Shown in pieces: positions 1 through 6,471 of a DNA stretch of 32,049 nt (its first letter is position 1; each line of letters opens with the position of its first letter). The DNA lies in the IMG/VR virus record IMGVR_UViG_3300017773_004876, positions 1 through 32,049 of that record, one strand, 5' to 3'. A model generated the notes under the pieces. That model was not told the DNA's origin and made no database searches. It saw nothing but the letters and a program-made list of their open reading frames with translations. Source of the stretch: a virus. The position numbers and the translations under genes were made by a program.

Positions 1-851
1 AATGATTGATGAGTAGCTCTAATAGGATTAATATCTAATCCTCCTCTACGAGTATATAAACAAGCAACCATTAACTGTTCTGGTTTACAAGCATCAGATA
101 AATGCTTAAATACCATTTCACATATTTCCTCGTGAAAATGACTAACTGTTCTATGACTAACAATATATTTAGCTATTGATTCTGCTGTTGGTACGTTTTT
201 ACCTATAATCTTAATAAATACATCACCCCAATCTGGTTGGTTAGTCACTCTACAATTAGACCTTAATAAGTTAGAACTAAATCTAACAGTAGTAGTATCG
301 CTATGCTCTTCAATATCAAGCTGACTTTCATCTGATTGGAAAGCTGTAAAGTCTATAGCATCTAAGTTAGCTATTTCTCCTAAATCTGTATACTCTTGAA
401 AAGATAAAGGTTCAGTTTCTAGATCTGAAGCATAGAAAGTAACAGTTGTTGTAGTCTCTAATAATTCATCTAGATCTCTCTTAACTCTTGCTTCAATACC
501 ACTAATACAATCAGCTGCATTATCTCCTATTCTGGTCATATTAAATGAATTCAAATATAATTTAATTGACTTAGATTCTACGTGAAATTCACTATTACTA
601 GGGCAAACGATTTTTAGCATTCCTGCTACTGGTTGACCTTTAGTAGTAATTGCTGATACTTCGTAACAATTCCATGTATCTACTCCTACAAAGCTATCAG
701 ATGTTAATCCGTAACCTTCTCTATTTAAGTATCTTGGTATTTTTACTAGTAGCTCAGGAGCATAGGTATCTTTGTACCCAGCACCTCCTACAGTTCCTAA
801 ATGTTTAGATGCAATATCTACAACTTCTTGATAATTTTTAACTTCTGCCAT
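1..851 (-). CDS. queF: QueF, NADPH-dependent 7-cyano-7-deazaguanine reductase (3' end cut by window)
   Basis: QueF reduces the nitrile of preQ0 to the aminomethyl group of preQ1. The frame runs from an ATG at 851 to the window edge with no stop, giving 283 codons. It is the long, tandem T-fold (E. coli) type. Visible hallmarks are the QueF motif ESKSIKLYLNSFN, the catalytic-cysteine segment LRSNCRVTNQPDWGD (thioimide Cys and the following Asp), and a C-terminal LYTRRGGLDINPIR, which in E. coli lies close to the end, so probably only about 10-20 residues are missing. The start is one base past the stop of the nuclease gene, which fits co-transcription. In this operon preQ1 is expected to serve DNA modification through DpdA rather than tRNA queuosine. 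Assignment is firm. Confidence 0.95.
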   Translation of the reverse strand, partial: MAEVKNYQEVVDIASKHLGTVGGAGYKDTYAPELLVKIPRYLNREGYGLTSDSFVGVDTWNCYEVSAITTKGQPVAGMLKIVCPSNSEFHVESKSIKLYLNSFNMTRIGDNAADCISGIEARVKRDLDELLETTTTVTFYASDLETEPLSFQEYTDLGEIANLDAIDFTAFQSDESQLDIEEHSDTTTVRFSSNLLRSNCRVTNQPDWGDVFIKIIGKNVPTAESIAKYIVSHRTVSHFHEEICEMVFKHLSDACKPEQLMVACLYTRRGGLDINPIRATHQS

Positions 852-852
852 A

Positions 853-1218
853 TTAACCTTTAAATAATTGTTTTTTACCACCCTCATAAACATAAGCGTG
901 ACCGTTTTCTATTAATAAATCATTAAGAGATTTTTCTTCTCCATCTATGAATATTTCTGCAAGTACTCTACCGTACTTACCTTTACCGTAAGATTGTATT
1001 TCAAACTTACCATCATTCATCTCTAGGTATTTTTTCGTAAATTCCGAAGCAAGTAAACCTTTAGCTTTTTCCTCTAGGTTTCTTGTTCTCTTTTCCCAGG
1101 TGTCAACACCTTTAAATCTTAACCTAGCTTTTACCCAGGTACTAAATCCTAAATCGATCATAACATCTGCTGTGTCACCATCTACTACTCTTAGTAATTT
1201 TGCTCCGTATCTAAACAT
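853..1218 (-). CDS. Staphylococcal nuclease-like (SNase/TNase) protein
   Basis: A compact 121-residue protein covering essentially one SNase OB-fold domain. The metal and catalytic residues align with staphylococcal nuclease: D13 and D15 in VVDGDT, R34 (R35), D39 (D40) and E42 (E43) in RFKGVDTWE, and R84 (R87) in KYGRVLAE. No signal peptide is visible, so it should act in the cytoplasm. Its ATG overlaps the end of the upstream kinase gene by 8 bases and its stop is one base before queF. Lying inside a 7-deazaguanine operon, it may degrade unmodified host DNA, but this is inference; it could equally be a general nucleotide-scavenging nuclease. Confidence 0.88.
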   Translation of the reverse strand: MFRYGAKLLRVVDGDTADVMIDLGFSTWVKARLRFKGVDTWEKRTRNLEEKAKGLLASEFTKKYLEMNDGKFEIQSYGKGKYGRVLAEIFIDGEEKSLNDLLIENGHAYVYEGGKKQLFKG

Positions 1219-1732
1219 TTATAAATTTTAATATTTGTTCTACCCTTTGCATAGGGGAACCAGTTATCGTCAAGTAAGGCTGACGTACACCTTCTAATAC
1301 TGCTTTAAACTCTTCATCAATATCTGTTCTCCACTTTTCATTTACACTTCTAACTCCATCATCTACAGAATCAAATTCTATAGGAAAATAAATATAATGA
1401 GTATATTCATGCTTTATTCTATTCCAAGTATCATTAATATACTTGATTGTTCCTCCTCCAACATTATCCATAAATCTTGTATATACTACAACATCCATAA
1501 AACATCTATCGAGAACTTGATTATAAGGTTGCAATAAAGCCTCTAAGTGAAAACAGCTAATAGCTAACTGAGTAGCTTCTGTTCCTTTCTCATTAATAGG
1601 AAATTCGTAACTACTTACAGTTCTAGTAGACTCATTTACGAATTCATACTTAGGTAATTTATTTTTAAGTAGTTCATAAACAGTAGTCTTACCTGTACTA
1701 CTAGCTCCTACTAATGCTATTCTTTTAATCAT
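1211..1732 (-). CDS. P-loop kinase, NadR/AAA_28-like
   Basis: A 173-residue P-loop NTPase. The Walker A motif is GASSTGKTT at residues 9-17, and the later layout (NESTRT, an LDRCFMDVVVYTRF segment, and a DDGVRSVNEKWRTDID lid-like region) matches small NadR-type or AAA_28 kinases that phosphorylate nucleosides or nicotinamide riboside. Substrate cannot be assigned. It lies between the formyltransferase and nuclease genes of the modification operon. A 32-base gap precedes it, one of the few in this operon; it holds TATAAATA (1743-1750, minus) and AAAAAGG four bases before the ATG, so it may have its own late-type promoter and ribosome site. A deoxynucleotide or modified-nucleotide kinase is one reading; NAD salvage is another. 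Confidence 0.75.
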   Translation of the reverse strand: MIKRIALVGASSTGKTTVYELLKNKLPKYEFVNESTRTVSSYEFPINEKGTEATQLAISCFHLEALLQPYNQVLDRCFMDVVVYTRFMDNVGGGTIKYINDTWNRIKHEYTHYIYFPIEFDSVDDGVRSVNEKWRTDIDEEFKAVLEGVRQPYLTITGSPMQRVEQILKFINV

Positions 1733-1742
1733 AAAACCTTTT

Positions 1743-1750
1743 TATTTATA
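1743..1750 (-). promoter_or_regulatory. TATAAATA, T4-late-promoter-like box
   Basis: Exact TATAAATA on the minus strand, ten bases before the ATG of the P-loop kinase. The same octamer at the same ten-base distance precedes the fibre gene (11132-11139). In T4 this octamer is the late promoter. In such AT-rich DNA, two hits could be chance, and the short distance would leave an almost leaderless transcript. Confidence 0.35.
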
Positions 1751-1764
1751 TAAAGATAAGAAAT

Positions 1765-2313
1765 TTACTTCGTATTTCCTAATAATTCTTTTAAAAATTC
1801 TAACCACAAATATAACGATCTATCCCTCATAGTTTCCCACATCTCCGTTTCTGTAATACCCCAAGAGTTAAAGAATATTTCCTTTAAGACTCTTCCTTCA
1901 TCTACTCCTGCAGTAACTTTATGTATTACTGCTCCCATTACTTCATGTTTTGCTAGATATGCTTTAAGTTGAGGATCTTTACCTTTTAATTCAGGGTACC
2001 TAGTAATCAAACCTGGATGTCCATTGTATATATTAAACTTATCACAAATTTCAGGAGGCATAATTCTTAACCAACCATGTAATGTTATTGTAGCTTCCGG
2101 AAAATAAACTAAAAACTCTTCATAATCCTCTAACGTAGGTTTATTAGGTAATGTATAGAATCCTTTTTCTACAATTCTAGGATCTACAGTTCGAAGATCT
2201 TCCGGTCTATCGTTAGTATAAATTCTATCAGGCCATCGACCTATTGATTCCGCTATGTCTGCTATTTCTTTACCAGTTTGGCTAAAGAACGTTATCCACA
2301 TTTTGCTGTCCAT
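1765..2313 (-). CDS. dpdN: Formyltransferase of the PurN fold, candidate dPreQ1 formyltransferase (DpdN-like)
   Basis: A 182-residue Formyl_trans_N protein, close to single-domain PurN in size. The catalytic triad of 10-formyl-THF formyltransferases is present: N97 and H99 in YNGHPGLITRYPELKGKDPQ and D138 in TAGVDEGRVL. It is not expected to be host-type GAR transformylase because the N-terminal phosphate-binding loop is replaced by ITFFSQTGKEI and no other purine gene is near. It overlaps the 3' end of dpdA by 32 bases (20 if translation starts at Met5, which better matches the usual PurN start). A dPreQ1 formyltransferase named DpdN has been described in phages whose DNA contains fdPreQ1; the adjacency to dpdA and the presence of queF support that role here. 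Family is certain, substrate is inferred. Confidence 0.85.
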   Translation of the reverse strand: MDSKMWITFFSQTGKEIADIAESIGRWPDRIYTNDRPEDLRTVDPRIVEKGFYTLPNKPTLEDYEEFLVYFPEATITLHGWLRIMPPEICDKFNIYNGHPGLITRYPELKGKDPQLKAYLAKHEVMGAVIHKVTAGVDEGRVLKEIFFNSWGITETEMWETMRDRSLYLWLEFLKELLGNTK

Positions 2314-3109
2314 TTGTAAACCATCTAAATTTTTGAATATTACTTTTAATATATGTTAATTGATCTTCATTTACTTCATAGTTAATTAATTCAAATAACT
2401 TCTGAGATTCTTTATCCCATAGTCCTTGATCTTTATAGATTATTTCTTTTATTCCATGTACTACAGGATTAGATGTATCTAAAGAGTATATCCAATCATA
2501 GTTAGATTCTCTATATAACATAAACTCTTGAGGTAAACCACATCCTAATAAATGATGAGGCTTATCTTTATTAATAACATCGTTTTTAACTAAATCTCCA
2601 AGTAGCTTTGCACGTCCTAGCATCCAACTAACGTACTTGTTAGGATGCGGACAAACCTCTTCATAATACGAATAATCAAAAGATATAGCAATCATATCTA
2701 CAGGAGCTACTTTATCCATATAGTCGTAACAGCTAGCTATTGATTCATATGTTTTACCTTGTACTACTCCAATTGCTTTTCCCGGTAGACTATCTTTAGG
2801 ATACTTTTCAAAAAACTTATGAGCTTGATCACAAGTCTTAAAACATTGCTCTAAAGCATCTGGAACTATATACCAAGTAGGTTTTAGTTCTTTTATCCAG
2901 TATGCAAATCTATCAGCATCGAATGCTTCTTCTAATTCAAATATAGAATTATCTAAAATTACTTCTCTACCGTTTGCTAATGCATCTTTAAAGTGTTGAA
3001 GGTACTCTTCGTCTTCTTCAAATAAATGTACTAAAGCATAATCGTAGTCTGTAAATTTCTGTACAGTACTAAAAATACTCTTTGGTGATTCGTGTGCTAT
3101 CTTAATCAA
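2282..3109 (-). CDS. dpdA: DpdA, DNA guanine transglycosylase (TGT fold)
   Basis: This 275-residue protein should exchange guanine in DNA for a 7-deazaguanine base. It carries all TGT active-site positions in order: D53 in ILDNSIFEL (TGT D102), D84 in IVPDALE (D156), Q117 in GVVQGK (Q203), G189 in LLGCG (G230) and D211 in YSLDTSNP (the nucleophile D280). It lacks the C-terminal CxCxxC...H zinc site of tRNA TGTs and is about 100 residues shorter, as phage DpdA proteins are. The start is TTG at 3109: the in-frame codons just upstream are TAG then ATA, and no Met occurs before about residue 131. The start overlaps the previous stop (TTGATTAA). Which DpdA subfamily it belongs to cannot be decided by eye. 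Confidence 0.92.
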   Translation of the reverse strand: MIKIAHESPKSIFSTVQKFTDYDYALVHLFEEDEEYLQHFKDALANGREVILDNSIFELEEAFDADRFAYWIKELKPTWYIVPDALEQCFKTCDQAHKFFEKYPKDSLPGKAIGVVQGKTYESIASCYDYMDKVAPVDMIAISFDYSYYEEVCPHPNKYVSWMLGRAKLLGDLVKNDVINKDKPHHLLGCGLPQEFMLYRESNYDWIYSLDTSNPVVHGIKEIIYKDQGLWDKESQKLFELINYEVNEDQLTYIKSNIQKFRWFTNGQQNVDNVL

Positions 3110-3284
3110 TATCTAAATCTTTAAATGCGTTATTTAAATCCATAGTAGATTTTTTTATTGTATCTACTACCTGTTCAAGTGACTTATTACTTGCATAAGC
3201 CTCTGCTAGAGCTTTCACTGCTATATCGTAAGGTACATATAAAGTACCTTCTACTTCTTTTTTATGTTCGTCTAAGTTAATCAT
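3102..3284 (-). CDS. Small hypothetical protein (60 aa) before dpdA
   Basis: A 60-residue, mostly helical, acidic protein with no recognised domain (it includes YVPYDIAVKALAEAYASNK and ends NNAFKDLDID). It overlaps the MazG-like gene by 8 bases upstream and the dpdA TTG start by 8 bases downstream, so translation of all three is probably coupled. The tight fit on both sides argues that it is a real gene. Function unknown; a small partner of DpdA is possible but not shown by the sequence. Confidence 0.7.
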   Translation of the reverse strand: MINLDEHKKEVEGTLYVPYDIAVKALAEAYASNKSLEQVVDTIKKSTMDLNNAFKDLDID

Positions 3285-3822
3285 TAAAAAATTGTTTAAG
3301 GTCGGGTCTAAAATAACTAAGGCTTTTCAATACTTTTCTATCTCTTGTTCTGTAGACAACGTACCGTCCTTCCGCAACCTTCTCAAAATGACAGGCCTCA
3401 CCTTGCTCCTTAGCTCTTTGGCTGACACTCTGTATGGCCTCTTCTTCAGTTTTGCAAGCTTTTGACATATTAGAAGCTTGTACTTCTTGATATGCTGGCC
3501 ATATCTTATCTTTAAGGCCATGTAGCATAGTACCGTTCCCAAGGGAAACATAAGTAATGTCGCACAAAGCGTCCAAAACTTCCACAATGTCCCCTCTTTC
3601 GCAAGCTTCTCTATATTCTTCGAGTTCTTCGAGGATAAAATCATAGACAAATTTCCACTCTTTGTATTCTGGGATGACTGGTTCATAGTTATTAGTTTTT
3701 CCGAATGTATTATTAAATGTTTCTACTTCATCTACAAAAGGAACTCCGTTAGTCCATACTGGTAGCGGTTCCATGTCTTTCATCTCATTATCTGAGAATA
3801 ATGTTAATTGGTTATCTTTCAT
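3277..3822 (-). CDS. MazG-like nucleotide pyrophosphohydrolase
   Basis: 181 residues with an all-alpha NTP pyrophosphatase (MazG/PRA-PH) core. The metal motif is visible: EELEEYREA (E65, E66, E69) followed about 12 residues later by E81, D84 and D88 in GDIVEVLDALCDITY, then the KIWPAYQEVQASNMSKAC segment common in this family. About 60 extra residues follow, with no recognised domain (ending DLKQFFND). Members hydrolyse NTPs or dNTPs to monophosphates. In a phage that modifies guanine it could trim aberrant nucleotides or lower ppGpp, as proposed for other phage MazG proteins; the substrate is not readable here. It overlaps the cupin gene by 11 bases. Confidence 0.85.
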   Translation of the reverse strand: MKDNQLTLFSDNEMKDMEPLPVWTNGVPFVDEVETFNNTFGKTNNYEPVIPEYKEWKFVYDFILEELEEYREACERGDIVEVLDALCDITYVSLGNGTMLHGLKDKIWPAYQEVQASNMSKACKTEEEAIQSVSQRAKEQGEACHFEKVAEGRYVVYRTRDRKVLKSLSYFRPDLKQFFND

Positions 3823-4159
3823 AATCGTCTTCTAATCTTACTATATCGTCTTCTCCGAAATAGCTTCCTGTTTGTGTTTCTATAAATTGTGATACTTCCA
3901 TAGTATCGTTAAATGCTCTGTGTTTAGCTCCTTGAGGAATAACTATTGAATCCCCAGGATATAACTCATGTAAAACATCATCTAAAATAACTGATAATTT
4001 ACCTTTTACACAAGCCCAAACTTCTGATCTTTTATGATGGTATTGATAAGATAATCTACCGCCTGGTTTTACAGTTATAATTTTAACCTTAGTTGTATCA
4101 GTATCTAATAATACATCATAACAACCCCAAGGTCTTTCATCGTGTTCTAATGCTTGCAT
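3812..4159 (-). CDS. Cupin of the mannose-6-phosphate isomerase type II / ManC C-terminal family
   Basis: A 115-residue single cupin. The sequence follows the C-terminal domain of ManC/PMI type II enzymes: RPWGCYDVLL, KPGGRLSYQYHHKRSEVWACVKG with metal-type residues H41, H42 and E46, then GDSIVIPQGAKHRAFN. The nucleotidyltransferase domain normally fused to it is absent. Stand-alone versions are thought to isomerise mannose-6-phosphate or a related sugar phosphate. It sits between folE and the MazG-like gene with overlaps on both sides, so it is co-translated with the modification genes although a sugar role has no obvious link to preQ1. Family is clear, substrate open. Confidence 0.82.
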   Translation of the reverse strand: MQALEHDERPWGCYDVLLDTDTTKVKIITVKPGGRLSYQYHHKRSEVWACVKGKLSVILDDVLHELYPGDSIVIPQGAKHRAFNDTMEVSQFIETQTGSYFGEDDIVRLEDDYER

Positions 4160-4860
4160 ATACTTGCTAATTCTATATTTTTATAAAACTCTGCTTTAGC
4201 TGAGTCTTCATTTAGAAATGCTCCAGTTAATTTAGCTGTTTGCATAGAAGCTCCTCCATGCTTAACTCCTCTACATGATACACATGCATGAGTTGCATTT
4301 ACTTGAACTGCTACTCCTAAATTACCTTCACATATCTTATCTACAGCATTATGTATAGCTATAGTTAGCTGTTCTTGAATAGCTCCTCTTCTGCCGAATT
4401 GCTCTACTATTCTATTTAATTTAGATAGTCCTACTACCTTACCATCTTCTGATGCTATATAAGCAATACTTACTGTACCTCTAATAGCTTGATGGTGATG
4501 AGAGCACATAGACGTTACAGGTATATTACTTTCCTGTACAATACCGTCATAACCGTCAGATGGAAATGCTGTAATACGATCTAGTGGAGCATATCTTCCA
4601 GCCCATAAATCGTTAACGTATGCTTTTGCTACTCTCATTGGAGTATCTGAAGAGTTAGGATCATCAGCATAATCACATCCTAAGGCAGTTAGAAAATCTG
4701 CATATGCTTTTGCTGCATTATCTATAATAACTTGCTTCTCTTCAGCATTTAACCTTGCTTCAGGTCCTTCTTTCTCCTGTTTCTTTGCTAATTGACTTGA
4801 TATTCCGTTAGCAAAACCGGCTCGAACTAATTCTGTTCCTTCTATAAACTTTTTAGGCAT
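4147..4860 (-). CDS. folE: FolE, GTP cyclohydrolase I
   Basis: Converts GTP to dihydroneopterin triphosphate, the first committed step towards 7-deazaguanines and also of folate. The 237-residue protein has the T-fold FolE1 core from about residue 45, with zinc ligands C119 and H122 in MCSHHH and C193 in HACVSCRGVK, plus SSDTPMRVAKAYV and VGLSKLNRIVEQFGRR. The first 40 residues are a basic, low-conservation extension. Next to queD, queE and dpdA it is read as the supply enzyme for preQ0; it could at the same time support the 10-formyl-THF needed by the formyltransferase. The start is preceded by AGAAGTTATATT rather than a Shine-Dalgarno sequence. Confidence 0.96.
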   Translation of the reverse strand: MPKKFIEGTELVRAGFANGISSQLAKKQEKEGPEARLNAEEKQVIIDNAAKAYADFLTALGCDYADDPNSSDTPMRVAKAYVNDLWAGRYAPLDRITAFPSDGYDGIVQESNIPVTSMCSHHHQAIRGTVSIAYIASEDGKVVGLSKLNRIVEQFGRRGAIQEQLTIAIHNAVDKICEGNLGVAVQVNATHACVSCRGVKHGGASMQTAKLTGAFLNEDSAKAEFYKNIELASICKH

Positions 4861-4901
4861 AATATAACTTCTGTTTTTATTGAGGTTCTACGACTCATTG
4901 T

Positions 4902-4920
4902 TAATACAATATAGTAATTT
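4902..4920 (-). promoter_or_regulatory. Candidate AT-rich promoter upstream of folE
   Basis: The 64-base gap between the phosphoribosyltransferase and folE holds ACTATATTGTATTAAC on the minus strand. It matches elements in other gaps (7250-7267, 15445-15468, 25575-25593, 27506-27530) with the common core TATATTRTA. A mid-operon promoter is possible; no experimental support. Confidence 0.3.
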
Positions 4921-4924
4921 ATTT

Positions 4925-5323
4925 TTAATTATCCAAATAATCTTGGATGGATTTTGCGTTTTCATTTTCCCATGGGTATACAATCCATTCAGGTCCTACT
5001 TCTTCAACATAGTAATTAGGTTTAAATACTGATTGTTTTTTATAGTGTAGAGATGCATACATAGGTTTTGGACATTCATCATAATACTTTTTAAATGTTT
5101 TTCCTGTGTCAGCTATATCATCAATAACTAATAAGTGAGGATAATGATTACTAATGTTGTTAAAATACTCAACTCCAAATCTATGAGAATATAAGATAGC
5201 TATTATTGCTCCTCCTCTTGGAATACCTGTTACTAATCTAGCTTTCCCTCCTACTTGTTCATGTAACTTATCTAAAAGTACATTTATATCGTCCCAAGTT
5301 AAATATACTTTCTCTACTCCCAT
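4925..5323 (-). CDS. Purine-type phosphoribosyltransferase (xanthine-guanine PRTase-like)
   Basis: A 132-residue type I PRTase. The PRPP-binding loop LLVIDDIADTGKT (D68, D69, D72-T76) is intact, and TGIPRGGAI around residue 36 fits the pyrophosphate loop. The tail segment PEWIVYPWE resembles the base-binding hood of xanthine-guanine PRTases. Its place in the 7-deazaguanine operon suggests a reason: DpdA releases free guanine each time it swaps a base, and a guanine PRTase would return it to GMP, which after phosphorylation can feed FolE. The base specificity is inferred from weak hood similarity, so hypoxanthine or another purine is not excluded. Confidence 0.82.
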   Translation of the reverse strand: MGVEKVYLTWDDINVLLDKLHEQVGGKARLVTGIPRGGAIIAILYSHRFGVEYFNNISNHYPHLLVIDDIADTGKTFKKYYDECPKPMYASLHYKKQSVFKPNYYVEEVGPEWIVYPWENENAKSIQDYLDN

Positions 5324-5409
5324 GTATGATTTGTTGTCCAGTAATTATCTGGTAATTCTATTGTTGCGATAACTGAGTTATCCGTTCCACTTTTCTCCAA
5401 AAAATTCAT
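5314..5409 (-). CDS. Possible 31-aa small protein bridging ferredoxin and PRTase genes
   Basis: A short frame starting at an ATG inside the ferredoxin 3' end and ending in a TAG that overlaps the PRTase ATG. It fills the only non-coding gap (5324-5377) here and has a varied composition (DNSVIATIELPDNYWTTNHT), unlike random AT-rich DNA. It could also be a coupling leader. Not recognised; comparison with related phages would decide. Confidence 0.4.
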   Translation of the reverse strand: MNFLEKSGTDNSVIATIELPDNYWTTNHTWE

Positions 5410-5692
5410 AATTTAATTTAACATATTTATCTGTGCCATCTTTTTCTATGGCTGTTTCTTCATCTTCGTAGATTGCATCTACTGGACATTCCGGAAGACA
5501 AGCACCACAGTCGATACATTCTTCAGGATTAATATAGAGCATTTTATTAACTAGCTCTTCTTTACTCATATCTGCTACTTCAGCTCCTGCTCCATCTACT
5601 TTAATAGGACCATGTATACAATCTACTGGGCAAACTGCTACACAAGCTGTATCACAGGTACTAACGCAAGGATGTCCAATTATATAACTCAT
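5378..5692 (-). CDS. Bacterial-type 7Fe/8Fe ferredoxin
   Basis: A 104-residue soluble ferredoxin with two iron-sulfur sites. The first uses C9, C17 and C21 (C-x7-C-x3-CP, the pattern of seven-iron ferredoxins; C13 and C25 are extra) and the second C59, C62, C65 and C69 (CIDCGACLPECP). Its ATG overlaps the stop of queE as TAATG, so the two are translationally coupled. Radical SAM QueE needs a low-potential electron donor, and a phage-supplied ferredoxin beside it is a natural partner; the two other radical SAM proteins in the window might use it as well. Identity is certain, partner inferred. Confidence 0.95.
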   Translation of the reverse strand: MSYIIGHPCVSTCDTACVAVCPVDCIHGPIKVDGAGAEVADMSKEELVNKMLYINPEECIDCGACLPECPVDAIYEDEETAIEKDGTDKYVKLNYEFFGEKWNG

Positions 5693-6471
5693 TAGACTTC
5701 TCTTTGATCTTCAAATGCAATAATATGAGGTCTCCAGGTCATTCTATAACCATTATCTCTAACCCAATCAAATAATATAGGGTAAGATTTATATAAAGCT
5801 TCTCTACTATCTCCAGCAGGCATAAACCATACTTTATCTTTTGGAGCATTTAGTGTTTCAATACATTCCATAATTTCATTTAGAGCATTATTATCTTTAC
5901 CGTCCCAAACAGGTTTAATATGGTAATCAGAATGATAGTCCATACTCTGTTTTATAGTATCGTATTTTAATCTAAATTTATTATGTTGTTTAATCATTCT
6001 TTCGTCTGTAGTCGCTCCTTGAGGCGTAGGTACTCCCAGTACAGGAACACTATTGGAGAACTTAGGACTAATAGAAAGCAAATTAATAGGATAATCAGTG
6101 GGTAGAAAATGGCTTCCTTCAGTCTCGATAGTAATAAAGATATTTCTTTCATTAGCAAAGTGTGTTAATTCGTTTACAAGTTTTTTATGCATAGTAGGTG
6201 AACCTCCAGTTAACATCATTTCTGATATTTGAGGATTCTTATCGTACATTTCTATAATATCGTTAAACGAATATTGACCTTTTTCTGGATGAATACTTGT
6301 ATACCAAGAATCACACCAACCGCCTTCACCAAAATAACATCTGTGAGTACATCCTGTAGTCCTAATTACTACCGTTGGGTATCCTGCTCTTGAGCCTTCT
6401 GATTGGACTGCAGTATATATTTCTACAATCGGTAAGTTTTTATCATAATCTTCTATTCTACCTAGGGACAT
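5692..6471 (-). CDS. queE: QueE, 7-carboxy-7-deazaguanine synthase (radical SAM)
   Basis: Radical SAM ring contraction of 6-carboxytetrahydropterin to 7-carboxy-7-deazaguanine. The 259-residue protein shows the QueE opening IVEIYTAVQSEGSRAGYPTV, the cluster cysteines C41, C45 and C53, a GGSP motif (family GGEP) near residue 90 and an SISPK motif. The cluster spacing is CX3CX7C instead of the standard CX3CX2C, so five residues (within FGEGGW) are inserted before the last cysteine; altered spacing is known in some QueE proteins. It overlaps queD by 14 bases and ferredoxin by one base. Function is confident because queD, queC, folE and queF are all present. Confidence 0.93.
   Translation of the reverse strand: MSLGRIEDYDKNLPIVEIYTAVQSEGSRAGYPTVVIRTTGCTHRCYFGEGGWCDSWYTSIHPEKGQYSFNDIIEMYDKNPQISEMMLTGGSPTMHKKLVNELTHFANERNIFITIETEGSHFLPTDYPINLLSISPKFSNSVPVLGVPTPQGATTDERMIKQHNKFRLKYDTIKQSMDYHSDYHIKPVWDGKDNNALNEIMECIETLNAPKDKVWFMPAGDSREALYKSYPILFDWVRDNGYRMTWRPHIIAFEDQREV

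Noticed and set aside
3327-3686. 119-codon minus-strand frame in another register
   Set aside because: Fully inside the MazG-like gene, whose motifs are intact; the alternative product is an unconvincing basic and hydrophobic mix.
4861-4924. 17-codon frame starting near 4895 before folE
   Set aside because: Very short, with only an accidental overlap into folE; no supporting feature.
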